In this document: piece by piece, positions 8,965 to 17,551 of the stretch | How the letters are laid out: every line of letters begins with the position of its first letter | Numbering within the stretch: the stretch's first letter is position 1 | DNA from: Clostridiales bacterium | GTDB taxonomy: Bacteria; Bacillota; Clostridia; Oscillospirales; Oscillospiraceae | Reading direction: 5' to 3' | Length of the DNA: 64,000 nt | NCBI GenBank assembly: GCA_012719035.1 | Contig: JAAYBD010000030.1 | Span: 62,001 to 126,000, forward strand | Notes under the pieces: model-generated | Told to the model about the DNA's origin: nothing | What the model saw: only the letters and a program-made list of their open reading frames with translations | Database searches by the model: none | Program-made: the position numbers and the translations under genes

Positions 8965-9986
8965 AGATAATTGTAGACGCTATGGGAGGGGACAACGCTC
9001 CGGCTGAAATCGTCAAAGGAGCTGTCGAAGCTATCCGGGAATTTGGAGTATCGATTATACTTGTTGGAAAGGAAACCGAAATCCGAACATGCCTCAAAAA
9101 TGAAGGCGCCGATGATTCGAGCGATAAAATAAGAATAGTCAACGCAACGGAAGTCGTTAATATGGAGGATGACCCGACAACAGTTCTGCGGTCAAAAAAA
9201 GACTCCTCGATGTCAGTTGCACTCAGGCTTTTGAAAGACGGTGAAGGAGATGCCTGCATTTCGGCGGGAAGCACAGGGGCACTTCTTGCCGGGGCAACCC
9301 TTATCGTAAAGAGGGTTAACGGCATAAGGCGTGCGGCTTTAGCGCCCGTCTTGCCAAACGGCGGCAGAGGTGTAATGCTCATCGATTGTGGTGCTAATGT
9401 TGAATGTACATCAGAGTATCTCCTGCAGTTTGCATATATGGGATCATTTTACGCAAAGAACATTTTGGGCTGCGAGAATCCGCGTGTAGGGCTTCTGAAT
9501 GTGGGTTCCGAGGACACAAAAGGCGGAGAGCTTCAGACGGAGACTTTTGCGCTTTTAAAATCAGCCGGTGATGAAGGCAACATAAACTTTATCGGCAACA
9601 TCGAAGCGAGAGATGTGCTTTTCAATACGGTCGATGTCGTGGTAACTGACGGTTTTTCCGGCAATATTATGCTCAAGACTATTGAAGGCACGGGAATGTT
9701 CATCATGGGAAATCTTAAAGAGATACTCACTGCGAACAAACGCTCAAAGGTTGCGGCCCTTGCTATGAAGAAGAGGCTCGGAGAATTCAAAAAGATGATA
9801 GACCCCTCCGAGGTAGGAGGAACGGCGCTTCTCGGCATTACAAAGCCGGTCATCAAGGCTCATGGCTCCTCAGATGCGAGAGCACTGAAAAACGCGATTT
9901 TACAGGCAATAAATTTTGTTAACGCTGATGTTGCCAATGAAATAATCAAAAATATTGAACTCATGACGATTACAAAAGCAGAATAG
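8961..9986 (+). CDS. plsX: Phosphate acyltransferase PlsX
   Basis: PlsX converts acyl-ACP to acyl-phosphate, feeding PlsY and so linking fatty-acid synthesis to phospholipids. The 341-residue product has the N-terminal signature IIVDAMGGDNAPAEIVKGA, the conserved SAGSTGALLAGA segment and VVTDGFSGNIMLKTIEGT. The start codon overlaps the trmFO stop (ATGA). acpP, which provides the acyl carrier, follows at once but has its own promoter. I see no fapR or fabD next to it. Confidence 0.96.
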   Translation: MKIIVDAMGGDNAPAEIVKGAVEAIREFGVSIILVGKETEIRTCLKNEGADDSSDKIRIVNATEVVNMEDDPTTVLRSKKDSSMSVALRLLKDGEGDACISAGSTGALLAGATLIVKRVNGIRRAALAPVLPNGGRGVMLIDCGANVECTSEYLLQFAYMGSFYAKNILGCENPRVGLLNVGSEDTKGGELQTETFALLKSAGDEGNINFIGNIEARDVLFNTVDVVVTDGFSGNIMLKTIEGTGMFIMGNLKEILTANKRSKVAALAMKKRLGEFKKMIDPSEVGGTALLGITKPVIKAHGSSDARALKNAILQAINFVNADVANEIIKNIELMTITKAE

Positions 9987-9988
9987 TC

Positions 9989-10017
9989 TTGACAAGTTGG
10001 CAGTATATGCATATTAT
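9989..10017 (+). promoter_or_regulatory. Sigma-A promoter of acpP
   Basis: TTGACA (9989-9994), 17-base spacer, TATTAT (10012-10017), beginning three bases after the plsX stop. This gives acpP independent expression, as expected for a very abundant protein. Confidence 0.8.
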
Positions 10018-10049
10018 CAAGCTTAGCAATATATTTGGAGATGGATGCT

Positions 10050-10286
10050 ATGGTATTTGAAAGAATTCAGAAATTAATCTGTGAGCAGTTCGTGGTCGAC
10101 CCTGAGACTGTCACAATGGATACAGCGTTTGTTGACGATTTGGGCGCAGACTCCCTCGACGTTGTAGAGCTTACTATGGCGCTTGAGGAAGAGTTCTCGC
10201 TTCCCGAAGTATCAGACGAGGAACTGAAGAAAATCGTAACAGTCGGCGATCTGGTGGAATATGTCAGCCGATATGTTCAGGACTGA
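10050..10286 (+). CDS. acpP: Acyl carrier protein
   Basis: Carries growing acyl chains on a 4'-phosphopantetheine arm attached to the Ser of the DSL motif, here in DDLGADSLDVVELTMALEEEF. The 78-residue acidic product has the normal length. GGAG at 10037-10040 is nine bases from ATG 10050; the upstream in-frame TTG 10035 and ATG 10041 lie in or against the ribosome site and are unlikely starts. It is flanked by plsX and rnc, the common plsX-acpP-rnc order, though fab genes are missing here. Confidence 0.96.
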   Translation: MVFERIQKLICEQFVVDPETVTMDTAFVDDLGADSLDVVELTMALEEEFSLPEVSDEELKKIVTVGDLVEYVSRYVQD

Positions 10287-10325
10287 CGTTTAGGTCCGGC
10301 TCACGAACGGGAGAGGGGGCGTTCT

Positions 10326-11003
10326 ATGGATGAATTGGAAAAAAAGCTTGAATACCGGTTTAACGACAGGACGCTCCTGCTCACGGCAATAAGCCACAGT
10401 TCTTTTGCAAACGAAAATAAAGGTGCAGGGCTGATGAGCAACGAGCGTCTGGAGTTTTTGGGCGACTCTGTTCTTGGACAGGTGGTTGCAAGTCACCTGT
10501 ATTTGTCATATCCCCAAATGCCTGAAGGACAGATGACGCGGCTTCGTGCAGAGCTTGTCTGTGAGCAAAGCCTGTTCGAGGTTGCAAAAACTCTGGATTT
10601 GGGCAGACACATAAAGTTAGGCAAGGGCGAGGAGAATACAGGCGGCAGGGGGCGCGAGTCTATTTTAGCGGACGCTGTGGAGGCGATTATAGCGGCTTTG
10701 TATCTTGACGGCGGCTTGGATGTTGCAAAAAACTTTATTGATAAATATATACTTTTTGATCTTGGCGAAGTAGAAACTCATACAGTGAGTGATTACAAGA
10801 CCGCCCTTCAGGAGTATGTCCAGCGCAAGTCCGGTCAGACACTCGGCTATGAGCTTCTGTCAGAGAGCGGTCCCGACCACAAAAAGACCTTTACCATGCA
10901 GGTGCTTCTCAATAATAAACCGATCGGTATAGGCCGCGGGCACACGAAGAAAGAAGCGGAGCAGTATGCGGCAAAAAACGGGCTTGAGGAGATTTCAAAA
11001 TGA
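10326..11003 (+). CDS. rnc: Ribonuclease III
   Basis: Cleaves double-stranded RNA in rRNA precursor processing and mRNA decay. Of 225 residues, the first ~150 form the RNase III domain with the signature NERLEFLGDSVL and the second acidic site LADAVEAIIAALYLDGG. The last ~70 form a dsRNA-binding domain (DYKTALQEYVQ to KKEAEQYAAKNGLEEI). GAGAGGGGG precedes the ATG. It overlaps the radical SAM gene by four bases and sits just before smc, a frequent Firmicutes arrangement. Confidence 0.97.
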   Translation: MDELEKKLEYRFNDRTLLLTAISHSSFANENKGAGLMSNERLEFLGDSVLGQVVASHLYLSYPQMPEGQMTRLRAELVCEQSLFEVAKTLDLGRHIKLGKGEENTGGRGRESILADAVEAIIAALYLDGGLDVAKNFIDKYILFDLGEVETHTVSDYKTALQEYVQRKSGQTLGYELLSESGPDHKKTFTMQVLLNNKPIGIGRGHTKKEAEQYAAKNGLEEISK

Positions 11004-12004
11004 CTGCAAAACGGAGCATAATACCTGTGTTTGTTCCGCACCTCGGCTGCCCGAACGACTGTGTTTTCTGCAATCAGCGTAAAATTTCGGGAAGTCTTGT
11101 TCCCGCTTCGGCGGAAACTGTTATAAAGGCAATCCTTGAGGGCATCGAGAAAATACCGGAAAATGCGAATATACAACTGGCGTTTTATGGCGGCAGTTTT
11201 ACGGCAATACCCGTCGAAAAGCAAAATGAGCTTCTTGGCGCGGCTTTGCCGTTTTTGTGTGATGGAAAGATTTCTTCTATAAGACTTTCGACCCGTCCAG
11301 ATGCAATAAATGAGGATGATCTTTCGCGTCTTAAAAGTTTTGGCGTAAAAACGATAGAGCTTGGTGCCCAGTCAATGTGCGATGAGGTACTCACAGCTTC
11401 CGGTCGCGGGCACACAGCAGCTCAGACGGAAGCGGCGGCGCGCCTTATAAATGAAAACGGCTTTGAACTGATCCTCCAGATGATGACGGGGCTTCCCGAA
11501 GATACAAAGGAACGCACAATCGAAACCGCAAGGCGCATCATAGCGCTTTGTCCCAAAGGTGTCCGCATATATCCGGCAGTTATAGTCGAAGATACCCCTA
11601 TGTACGATATGTGGCGCCTGGGGAAATACAGGGAGCATACGGTGGATGAGGCTGTGGACTTCTGTTCTGCAGTGCTGCCTATGTTTAAGGATGCGGGCAT
11701 AGAGGTCATACGTCTTGGGCTTAATCCTACGGAGGAGCTGTCGGCAGGGGCTGCCGCAGGCGGAGCCTATCATCCGGCTCTGGGTGAACTTGTGAGATCG
11801 CGCCTGCTTCTTGAAAAGGCAAGGACTCTTCTAATCCAAAACTCTCATGGTGAAAACGTAACACTTGGGGTAAATAAGTCCGATATTTCCGCGATGGCGG
11901 GGCAGCACAGGGCGAACATTAAGGTACTGTGCAGCGAATTTTCGCTGAAAAGTCTTAAAATTGTCCAAGCCGACCTTGAAAGAGGCGAAGTAATAATACA
12001 ATAA
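11000..12004 (+). CDS. Elp3-like radical SAM protein
   Basis: A 334-residue radical SAM protein. The cluster motif is CPNDCVFC (Cys-x3-Cys-x2-Cys), followed by FYGGSFTAI and the radical SAM core features STRPDAI and ELGAQSM. It resembles the N-terminal half of Elp3 without the acetyltransferase domain and belongs to the uncharacterised group often encoded between rnc and smc in Clostridia. The start overlaps the rnc stop (ATGA). The C-terminal ~80 residues are less conserved and may bind the substrate. A role in RNA modification is possible from the Elp3 likeness and neighbours, but this is inference. Confidence 0.82.
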   Translation: MTAKRSIIPVFVPHLGCPNDCVFCNQRKISGSLVPASAETVIKAILEGIEKIPENANIQLAFYGGSFTAIPVEKQNELLGAALPFLCDGKISSIRLSTRPDAINEDDLSRLKSFGVKTIELGAQSMCDEVLTASGRGHTAAQTEAAARLINENGFELILQMMTGLPEDTKERTIETARRIIALCPKGVRIYPAVIVEDTPMYDMWRLGKYREHTVDEAVDFCSAVLPMFKDAGIEVIRLGLNPTEELSAGAAAGGAYHPALGELVRSRLLLEKARTLLIQNSHGENVTLGVNKSDISAMAGQHRANIKVLCSEFSLKSLKIVQADLERGEVIIQ

Positions 12005-12019
12005 ATGTTACAGGATTTG

Positions 12020-12048
12020 TTGCAAAACTCTTGGTAATATAATATAAT
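12020..12048 (+). promoter_or_regulatory. Sigma-A promoter of smc
   Basis: TTGCAA (12020-12025), 17-base spacer and a perfect TATAAT (12043-12048) in the AT-rich gap before smc, followed by a leader of about 50 bases with GAGGTG before the ATG. Confidence 0.75.
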
Positions 12049-12105
12049 TTTTAAATATGTAGTCAACGACTGCATTTCCTTCTACCAAAACATCAGAGGT
12101 GAAAA

Positions 12106-15100
12106 ATGTATCTCAAAGCGCTTGAAATACAGGGCTTCAAGTCATTCCCCGACAAAACGCGGTTGACGTTTGAAAAAGACATTACCGCAATTGTCGGCCC
12201 GAATGGAAGCGGAAAATCGAATATATCGGACGCTATCCTTTGGGTTATGGGAGAACAGCGTACAAAGGCGCTTCGCGGCGGCAAGATGGAGGACGTCATA
12301 TTTGGCGGGACGGAGAAGCGCCCTAAGATGGGATTTGCTCAAGTCTCCCTCATAATCGACAACACCCGCCGTATTTTCGATACAGATAGCACAGAGGTAA
12401 TGATAACGCGCCGCTATTACAGAAGCGGTGACAGCGAATACTACATAAACCGCGAATCCGTCCGGCTAAAGGACATAAGCGAAATGCTTATGGACACAGG
12501 TTTGGGACGTGATGGTTATTCTATTATCGGACAGGGTAAAATCTCCGAGGTGGTTTCGGCAAAAAGCGGCGACAGGCGCGAGCTTTTTGAAGAAGCCGCA
12601 GGAATTTCCCGATACCGCTACCGCAAGGATGAAAGCGAACGCAAGCTCATGCATACGGACGAAAACCTTGTCCGTATAAATGACAAGATAGACGAGCTGA
12701 AGATTCAGGTAGACCCGCTCAAGGAGCAGGCGGAAACAGCGAAGAAATATCTTGTATTGCGTGATGAACTGCGCCTTTTGGAGGTTTCCGTATGGATGGA
12801 AACGCTGGATAAGCTTCATGAGAGGGCGAAGACAGTCAACGAGGACTGGCAGAGAGCCAAAAGTGAGCTTGAAAAGGCACAGAAAGATCTGGACGATTTG
12901 TATGCCTCATCCGAAGGCTATTCGGAGAAGATGCGCGAAAAGGATCTGGAAGCAGAAAACCTGCGCGAACGCCTGAGCCTGTCTGAAACCGCCTGTGCGG
13001 AATGTGAAAGCGAACTTGCTGTACTTGAGAACAGCTTAAATCACAACTTGGAGCGGGAAGCCCAGCTCAATATGGAGATAGCAGAGCAGGGGACAAGGGC
13101 TCGGGCGCTTGAAAACCAGATTGCACATAGGCGCGAACGCGTTGATGAAATCAAGACTGAGCTTGAAAGTATTGACAAGCAGATAAAAGGCATTACCCGC
13201 GCGCTGAGCCGAAACGCTGAGGGCGAGGATGATGCAAAGCTTGAAATGTCGCGGCTTATCGCGGAAAAAAGCGAGAAGCAGACGTCCCAGGCGCATTGCA
13301 GTACAGTTCTTTCCATGCTGAAGGATGCAGCCGAACAGCAAGATGAAACGGATGAGAAAAGAAGACGCGAAACCGAAGAAGCGGTAAAGCGCCGCGATGA
13401 GCTGAAAGAGCAGCTTCAGGAAGCGGCGGCTGCAAGGGAACAGGCAAGGGAAAGAGCTGACGGGCTGAAAAATGTCATTGAGGGCTACCTTATGCGCATT
13501 GATGGGCGCGAAAGCAAGGTCAAGTCCCTTGAGGAAAAGCAGACAAAGCTTACGATAGATTTGAATTCCGCAAAATCCCGCGTCGCTATGCTCACGGAGA
13601 TGGAAAAGGAATTCGAGGGATTCTCGCTTTCTGTTAAAACTGTTATGCGTGAAAGCGAACGCGGTACTCTCAAAGGCATTCATGGTCCTGCCGCAAACCT
13701 TCTGAAAACTGATGACCGCTTCACACTTGCTATAGAAACTGCCCTCGGTGCTTCTATGCAGAGCATAGTTGTTGATACGCAGGAGCAGGGCAAGGCTGCG
13801 ATAGAAATGCTGAAACGCCGCGACGCGGGCAGAGCAACATTTTTGCCTGTTTCCACAATAAAGGGCAGCGAATTGAGGCACAGGCTCGAAAATGAGAAGG
13901 GCTATCTCGGGACGGCTTTTGAGCTTGTCCGTTTTGAACAAAGATTTGCGAATGTCTTCTCAAATCTCCTTGGAAGGACCGTTGTTGCGGAAACACTCGG
14001 AGATGCGGTTGCCATGTCAAAGCGCTATGACAATCAGCTTCGCATCGTTACGCTTGACGGACAGCTTATAAACGCAGGCGGCTCCATGACGGGCGGAAGC
14101 GCGGCGAGGAATGCCGGTATCCTGTCCCGTGCAAACGAGCTGAAAGCACAGCAAAGCAAAATGGAAGTGCTTACGGCAGAACTGCGCGATTGCAGCGCAA
14201 AGCTCTCCGAAGCCTCACGTGAACTGAGCGCTGCCAAATATGAGCTTCAGACTGCCGATTTTGAACATAAAGAGGCTTTGGAAATACTCCGTACCTGCGA
14301 GAACAACGCCGAGCGGACTAAGATTTTGCTCGCGGAGACGGAAAAAACTATAGAGAACTTTATTAATGAGGAAGCCATGGCTTCCCGCCGTCAAGAGGAA
14401 AGCACAAAGAGGGCGGAAGGCGCGAAAGCCGAGATGGAGCGCCTGACTGCCGAACTTATGGAGCTTGAGTCACGTATCCTTGATATTTCCGCAAGAAGCG
14501 AGGATTACGGCAGGCAGGCAAAGGAAATGACAGAAAAGCTCTCAGCTTTCTCCGAAAAACGCTCATCGCTCATTTCGGAAAGAGATACTACGCTTGTTGC
14601 TATAAAGCAGCTTGAGGAGCTTCTTAATGACCTGACGGGTGACGGTGAAAGCCGCAGACAGGCTATTTCGGCGCTGAATGCGGAAAACGAGGAACTGACA
14701 CAAAAGAAGCAGGCGATTTCTGAAAAGCTTGAGCAAAGCCGAAAAAACGCGGATACTATCAAAGGCGAGCTTTCAAAAATCAACGCTCTGAAGCTGGAGC
14801 TTGAGGGAAAACGCACACAGTCGGAGAAAAAAGCTCAGGACAAAAACCGCGAGCTTCTGGATATAGAGCGCCTTTGCGGAAGCATGGAGCAAAAAAAGCT
14901 TGCCTCTGAAATGGAGGAAAAGCAAATTATAGACAAGCTGTGGGACAGCTATGAGCTGAGCCGTACAGCGGCGCAGAGTGTGCGTGAGCCTGTCGAAAAC
15001 CTCTCCGAGGCGACGAAGCGGATAAGCGCCTTAAAACGCGAAATAAACCAGCTGGGCAATCCGAATATCGGTGCGATAGAGGAATACGAGAGAGTCAGCG

Positions 15101-15669
15101 AAAGGTATAACTTCCTTATTGAGCAGCGCGACGATGTTGAAAAGGCAAAGCGCGAGCTTGAGAAGATCATTGCCGATATAACAAAAGAAATGAAGGATAT
15201 ATTCTTCCGCGAATTCAAGGTAATAGACGAAAGCTTCCGAAAAACCTTTTTGGAGCTTTTCGGCGGCGGTCGCGCGGCTCTTATTCTTGAGGACGAAGAC
15301 GATATATTAAACTGCGGGATCGAGATAAAGGTTCAGCCGCCCGGAAAGACGCTAAGCACTTTGAGTCTGCTTTCCGGAGGAGAAATGGCATTTGTCGCCA
15401 TCGCACTGTATTTTGCAATTATAAAGGTTCGTCCCACGCCGTTCTGCGTAATGGATGAAATCGAGGCGGCGCTGGATGAAGCAAACGTTGACCGTTTTGC
15501 CCACTATATGCGCAGCATGACAGACAAAACGCAGTTCATTGCCATAACTCATCGGCGGGGGACTATGGAGGAAGCCGATATGCTGTATGGCGTGACCATG
15601 CAGGAAAAGGGCGTTTCACAAGTGATTTCCATCGATTTGGACGAGGCTGAAAAGTCTTTGGCTAAATAA
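12106..15669 (+). CDS. smc: Chromosome segregation ATPase SMC
   Basis: SMC dimers, with ScpA and ScpB, entrap and organise chromosomal DNA. The 1187-residue product has the full family architecture: an N-terminal ATPase half with Walker A GPNGSGKSN, a first coiled coil (about 170-500), a hinge (about 520-660, including GGSMTGGS), a second coiled coil (about 670-1030) and a C-terminal half with signature LSGGEMAF and Walker B FCVMDEIEAALDEANV. The gene is intact. scpA/scpB are not in this window. ftsY follows 53 bases later, as in many Firmicutes. Confidence 0.97.
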   Translation: MYLKALEIQGFKSFPDKTRLTFEKDITAIVGPNGSGKSNISDAILWVMGEQRTKALRGGKMEDVIFGGTEKRPKMGFAQVSLIIDNTRRIFDTDSTEVMITRRYYRSGDSEYYINRESVRLKDISEMLMDTGLGRDGYSIIGQGKISEVVSAKSGDRRELFEEAAGISRYRYRKDESERKLMHTDENLVRINDKIDELKIQVDPLKEQAETAKKYLVLRDELRLLEVSVWMETLDKLHERAKTVNEDWQRAKSELEKAQKDLDDLYASSEGYSEKMREKDLEAENLRERLSLSETACAECESELAVLENSLNHNLEREAQLNMEIAEQGTRARALENQIAHRRERVDEIKTELESIDKQIKGITRALSRNAEGEDDAKLEMSRLIAEKSEKQTSQAHCSTVLSMLKDAAEQQDETDEKRRRETEEAVKRRDELKEQLQEAAAAREQARERADGLKNVIEGYLMRIDGRESKVKSLEEKQTKLTIDLNSAKSRVAMLTEMEKEFEGFSLSVKTVMRESERGTLKGIHGPAANLLKTDDRFTLAIETALGASMQSIVVDTQEQGKAAIEMLKRRDAGRATFLPVSTIKGSELRHRLENEKGYLGTAFELVRFEQRFANVFSNLLGRTVVAETLGDAVAMSKRYDNQLRIVTLDGQLINAGGSMTGGSAARNAGILSRANELKAQQSKMEVLTAELRDCSAKLSEASRELSAAKYELQTADFEHKEALEILRTCENNAERTKILLAETEKTIENFINEEAMASRRQEESTKRAEGAKAEMERLTAELMELESRILDISARSEDYGRQAKEMTEKLSAFSEKRSSLISERDTTLVAIKQLEELLNDLTGDGESRRQAISALNAENEELTQKKQAISEKLEQSRKNADTIKGELSKINALKLELEGKRTQSEKKAQDKNRELLDIERLCGSMEQKKLASEMEEKQIIDKLWDSYELSRTAAQSVREPVENLSEATKRISALKREINQLGNPNIGAIEEYERVSERYNFLIEQRDDVEKAKRELEKIIADITKEMKDIFFREFKVIDESFRKTFLELFGGGRAALILEDEDDILNCGIEIKVQPPGKTLSTLSLLSGGEMAFVAIALYFAIIKVRPTPFCVMDEIEAALDEANVDRFAHYMRSMTDKTQFIAITHRRGTMEEADMLYGVTMQEKGVSQVISIDLDEAEKSLAK

Positions 15670-15722
15670 TTTTCTAAAAAGGGGAAAAGGTTCCGAAACT
15701 CACGGGACATGATGCAAAAACT

Positions 15723-16634
15723 ATGGGATTTTTTGAAAAAATAAAACAAGGGCTTGCGAAAACAAAGAAAAATATGTCCATCCAGATGAACAATATGTTC
15801 GCAGGCTTTACCGGAGAAAACGAAGAATTCTACGACGAGCTTGAGGAAGCTCTTATAATTGCCGATGCGGGCGTGGATACCTCAGTCAAAGCTGTAGAAA
15901 ATCTTAAAAGGCTTGTAAAAGAACGCGGACTGCGCGGAGGCGAAAGCGTGAGATTGGCTTTTACCGAGGTTCTTACGGACATACTGGACGTAGGAGATAA
16001 GCAGCTCTCATTAGGCACTAAGCCATCAGTCATACTTATGGTGGGAGTAAACGGCGTCGGGAAGACAACAACCATAGGCAAGCTTGCCGCTAAAATGACA
16101 GCCGAGGGCAAAAAAGTCCTGCTGGTAGCCGGTGATACTTTCCGCGCCGCAGCCGCGGAGCAGCTTACTGTCTGGTCCGAACGCGCGGGGGCGGCAATAG
16201 TGCGCCATGAGGAAGGTTCCGACCCGGCCTCCGTTGTCTTTGACGGCATTTCAGCCGCAAAGGCAAGAGCTTCGGATATTATTATCGTAGACACGGCGGG
16301 CAGGCTCCACAACAAGCAAAACCTTATGAATGAGCTTAACAAAATCACCCGGATTATAAACCGCGAACTTCCCGATGCCGATAAGGAGATTCTCCTTGTT
16401 CTTGATGCAACTACAGGGCAGAACGGTCTTATTCAGGCAAAGCAGTTTAAGGAAACCGCGGATATTACGGGGATCGTATTGACGAAGCTCGACGGTACGG
16501 CAAAGGGGGGAATCGTCTTTGCCATTGCTGACGAACTTCAGCTTCCCGTCAAATATATCGGCGTTGGCGAGAGCGTTGACGACCTTATGCCCTTTGAGCC
16601 GGAGAGCTTTGCGGAGGCGCTGTTACAGCAATGA
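15723..16634 (+). CDS. ftsY: Signal recognition particle receptor FtsY
   Basis: Receptor GTPase that docks SRP-ribosome complexes at the membrane. The 303-residue product is essentially only the NG domain with a very short N-terminal part. GTPase motifs are GVNGVGKTTTIGKLA (G1), DTFRAAAAEQL (G2 region), DTAGRLHNK (G3) and TKLDGTAKGG (G4). The ribosome site before ATG 15723 is weak, which may limit its level relative to neighbours. It overlaps rdgB by four bases and is probably in one transcript with smc. Confidence 0.97.
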   Translation: MGFFEKIKQGLAKTKKNMSIQMNNMFAGFTGENEEFYDELEEALIIADAGVDTSVKAVENLKRLVKERGLRGGESVRLAFTEVLTDILDVGDKQLSLGTKPSVILMVGVNGVGKTTTIGKLAAKMTAEGKKVLLVAGDTFRAAAAEQLTVWSERAGAAIVRHEEGSDPASVVFDGISAAKARASDIIIVDTAGRLHNKQNLMNELNKITRIINRELPDADKEILLVLDATTGQNGLIQAKQFKETADITGIVLTKLDGTAKGGIVFAIADELQLPVKYIGVGESVDDLMPFEPESFAEALLQQ

Positions 16635-17227
16635 GATATATACTTGCAAGCAACAATAAAGGAAAGCTTACGGAAATGAAAGTCATTCTTGCCGGTCTTG
16701 GCGCTGAGGTCGTTTCGCAGAGCGAAGCAGGTCTTACGCTTGAGGCTGAGGAAACCGGAACGACTTTCGAGGAGAACGCTTTTATAAAGGCAAAGGCTGC
16801 CTGTGACGCTTTGTCAGAGCCTGCAATAGCGGACGATTCAGGGCTTGTTGTTGAAGCTTTAAACGGCGAACCCGGAGTCTATTCCGCGCGTTATGGGGGC
16901 GATGCCTGTAAAAATGATGCTGAAAGGGTTCGTCTTCTGCTGAAGAATCTTGATGGGAAAGAAAACCGCAGCGCAAAGTTCGTTTCCTGTATTTCCTGTG
17001 TTTTTCCGAACGGCGACGTAATAAGCGCAAGGGGAGAGTGCGAGGGCATAATCACCTATGCGCCGAGAGGTGAAGGGGGATTCGGCTACGATCCCGTCTT
17101 TGAAATTCCGAAAACGGGTAAAACAATGGCGGAACTGCCGGCGGAGGAGAAAAACGCCGTATCCCACAGAGGAAAGGCACTGAAAATCTTTGAAATGAAA
17201 TTGAGGGAATATAATGCTGACAAGTAA
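16631..17227 (+). CDS. rdgB: Non-canonical purine NTP pyrophosphatase (RdgB/HAM1)
   Basis: Removes dITP, ITP and XTP from the nucleotide pool by cleaving them to monophosphates. The 198-residue product carries the substrate-binding N-terminus LASNNKGKLTEMK, TFEENAFIKAKAA and the catalytic ADDSGLVVEALNGEPGVYSARY, plus the late motif GGFGYDPVFEIP. The start overlaps the ftsY stop (ATGA) and the 3' end overlaps yhbY by 14 bases, so all three are translationally coupled. Confidence 0.95.
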   Translation: MRYILASNNKGKLTEMKVILAGLGAEVVSQSEAGLTLEAEETGTTFEENAFIKAKAACDALSEPAIADDSGLVVEALNGEPGVYSARYGGDACKNDAERVRLLLKNLDGKENRSAKFVSCISCVFPNGDVISARGECEGIITYAPRGEGGFGYDPVFEIPKTGKTMAELPAEEKNAVSHRGKALKIFEMKLREYNADK

Positions 17228-17519
17228 ACAGCGTGCATATCTGCGGGGGCTTGCCGCAAAAGAGGATACAATCATCCACATCGGCAAGGGCGATATAAGT
17301 GAAAATATCATAACTCAGACAAAGGATGCTCTGAAAGCCCGCGAGCTTGTAAAAGGAAAAGTTCTTGAAAACTCTATTTTTTCGCCGCGCGAGGTCTGCG
17401 ACATTCTCTGTACGGAGTGTAAGGCGGAGGGCGTGCAGGTCATCGGAAGCAAATTTGTCCTGTATAAAAGGAACGAGAAAAATCCCATTATCGAGCTTCC
17501 TAAGAAAACTAAAAAATAG
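17214..17519 (+). CDS. yhbY: CRM-domain RNA-binding protein YhbY
   Basis: A 101-residue protein made of one CRM domain, which binds pre-50S ribosomal particles. Typical features are the N-terminal LTSKQRAYLRGLA, the HIGKGDIS loop (usual GxxG-type RNA contact) and the C-terminal GSKFVLYKRN. It starts inside rdgB (14-base overlap) and is followed by nadD-yqeK, the conserved yhbY-nadD-yqeK-rsfS ribosome/NAD neighbourhood. Confidence 0.92.
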   Translation: MLTSKQRAYLRGLAAKEDTIIHIGKGDISENIITQTKDALKARELVKGKVLENSIFSPREVCDILCTECKAEGVQVIGSKFVLYKRNEKNPIIELPKKTKK

Positions 17520-17551
17520 CACTTAAAAAGAAGCGTTTAGGAGGCGATATA

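Noticed and set aside
13036..13941. A 301-codon minus-strand open frame inside smc
   Set aside because: It lies wholly within the coiled-coil and hinge coding region of a complete smc on the other strand, has no ribosome site, and its residues show no domain. It is a by-product of codon bias.
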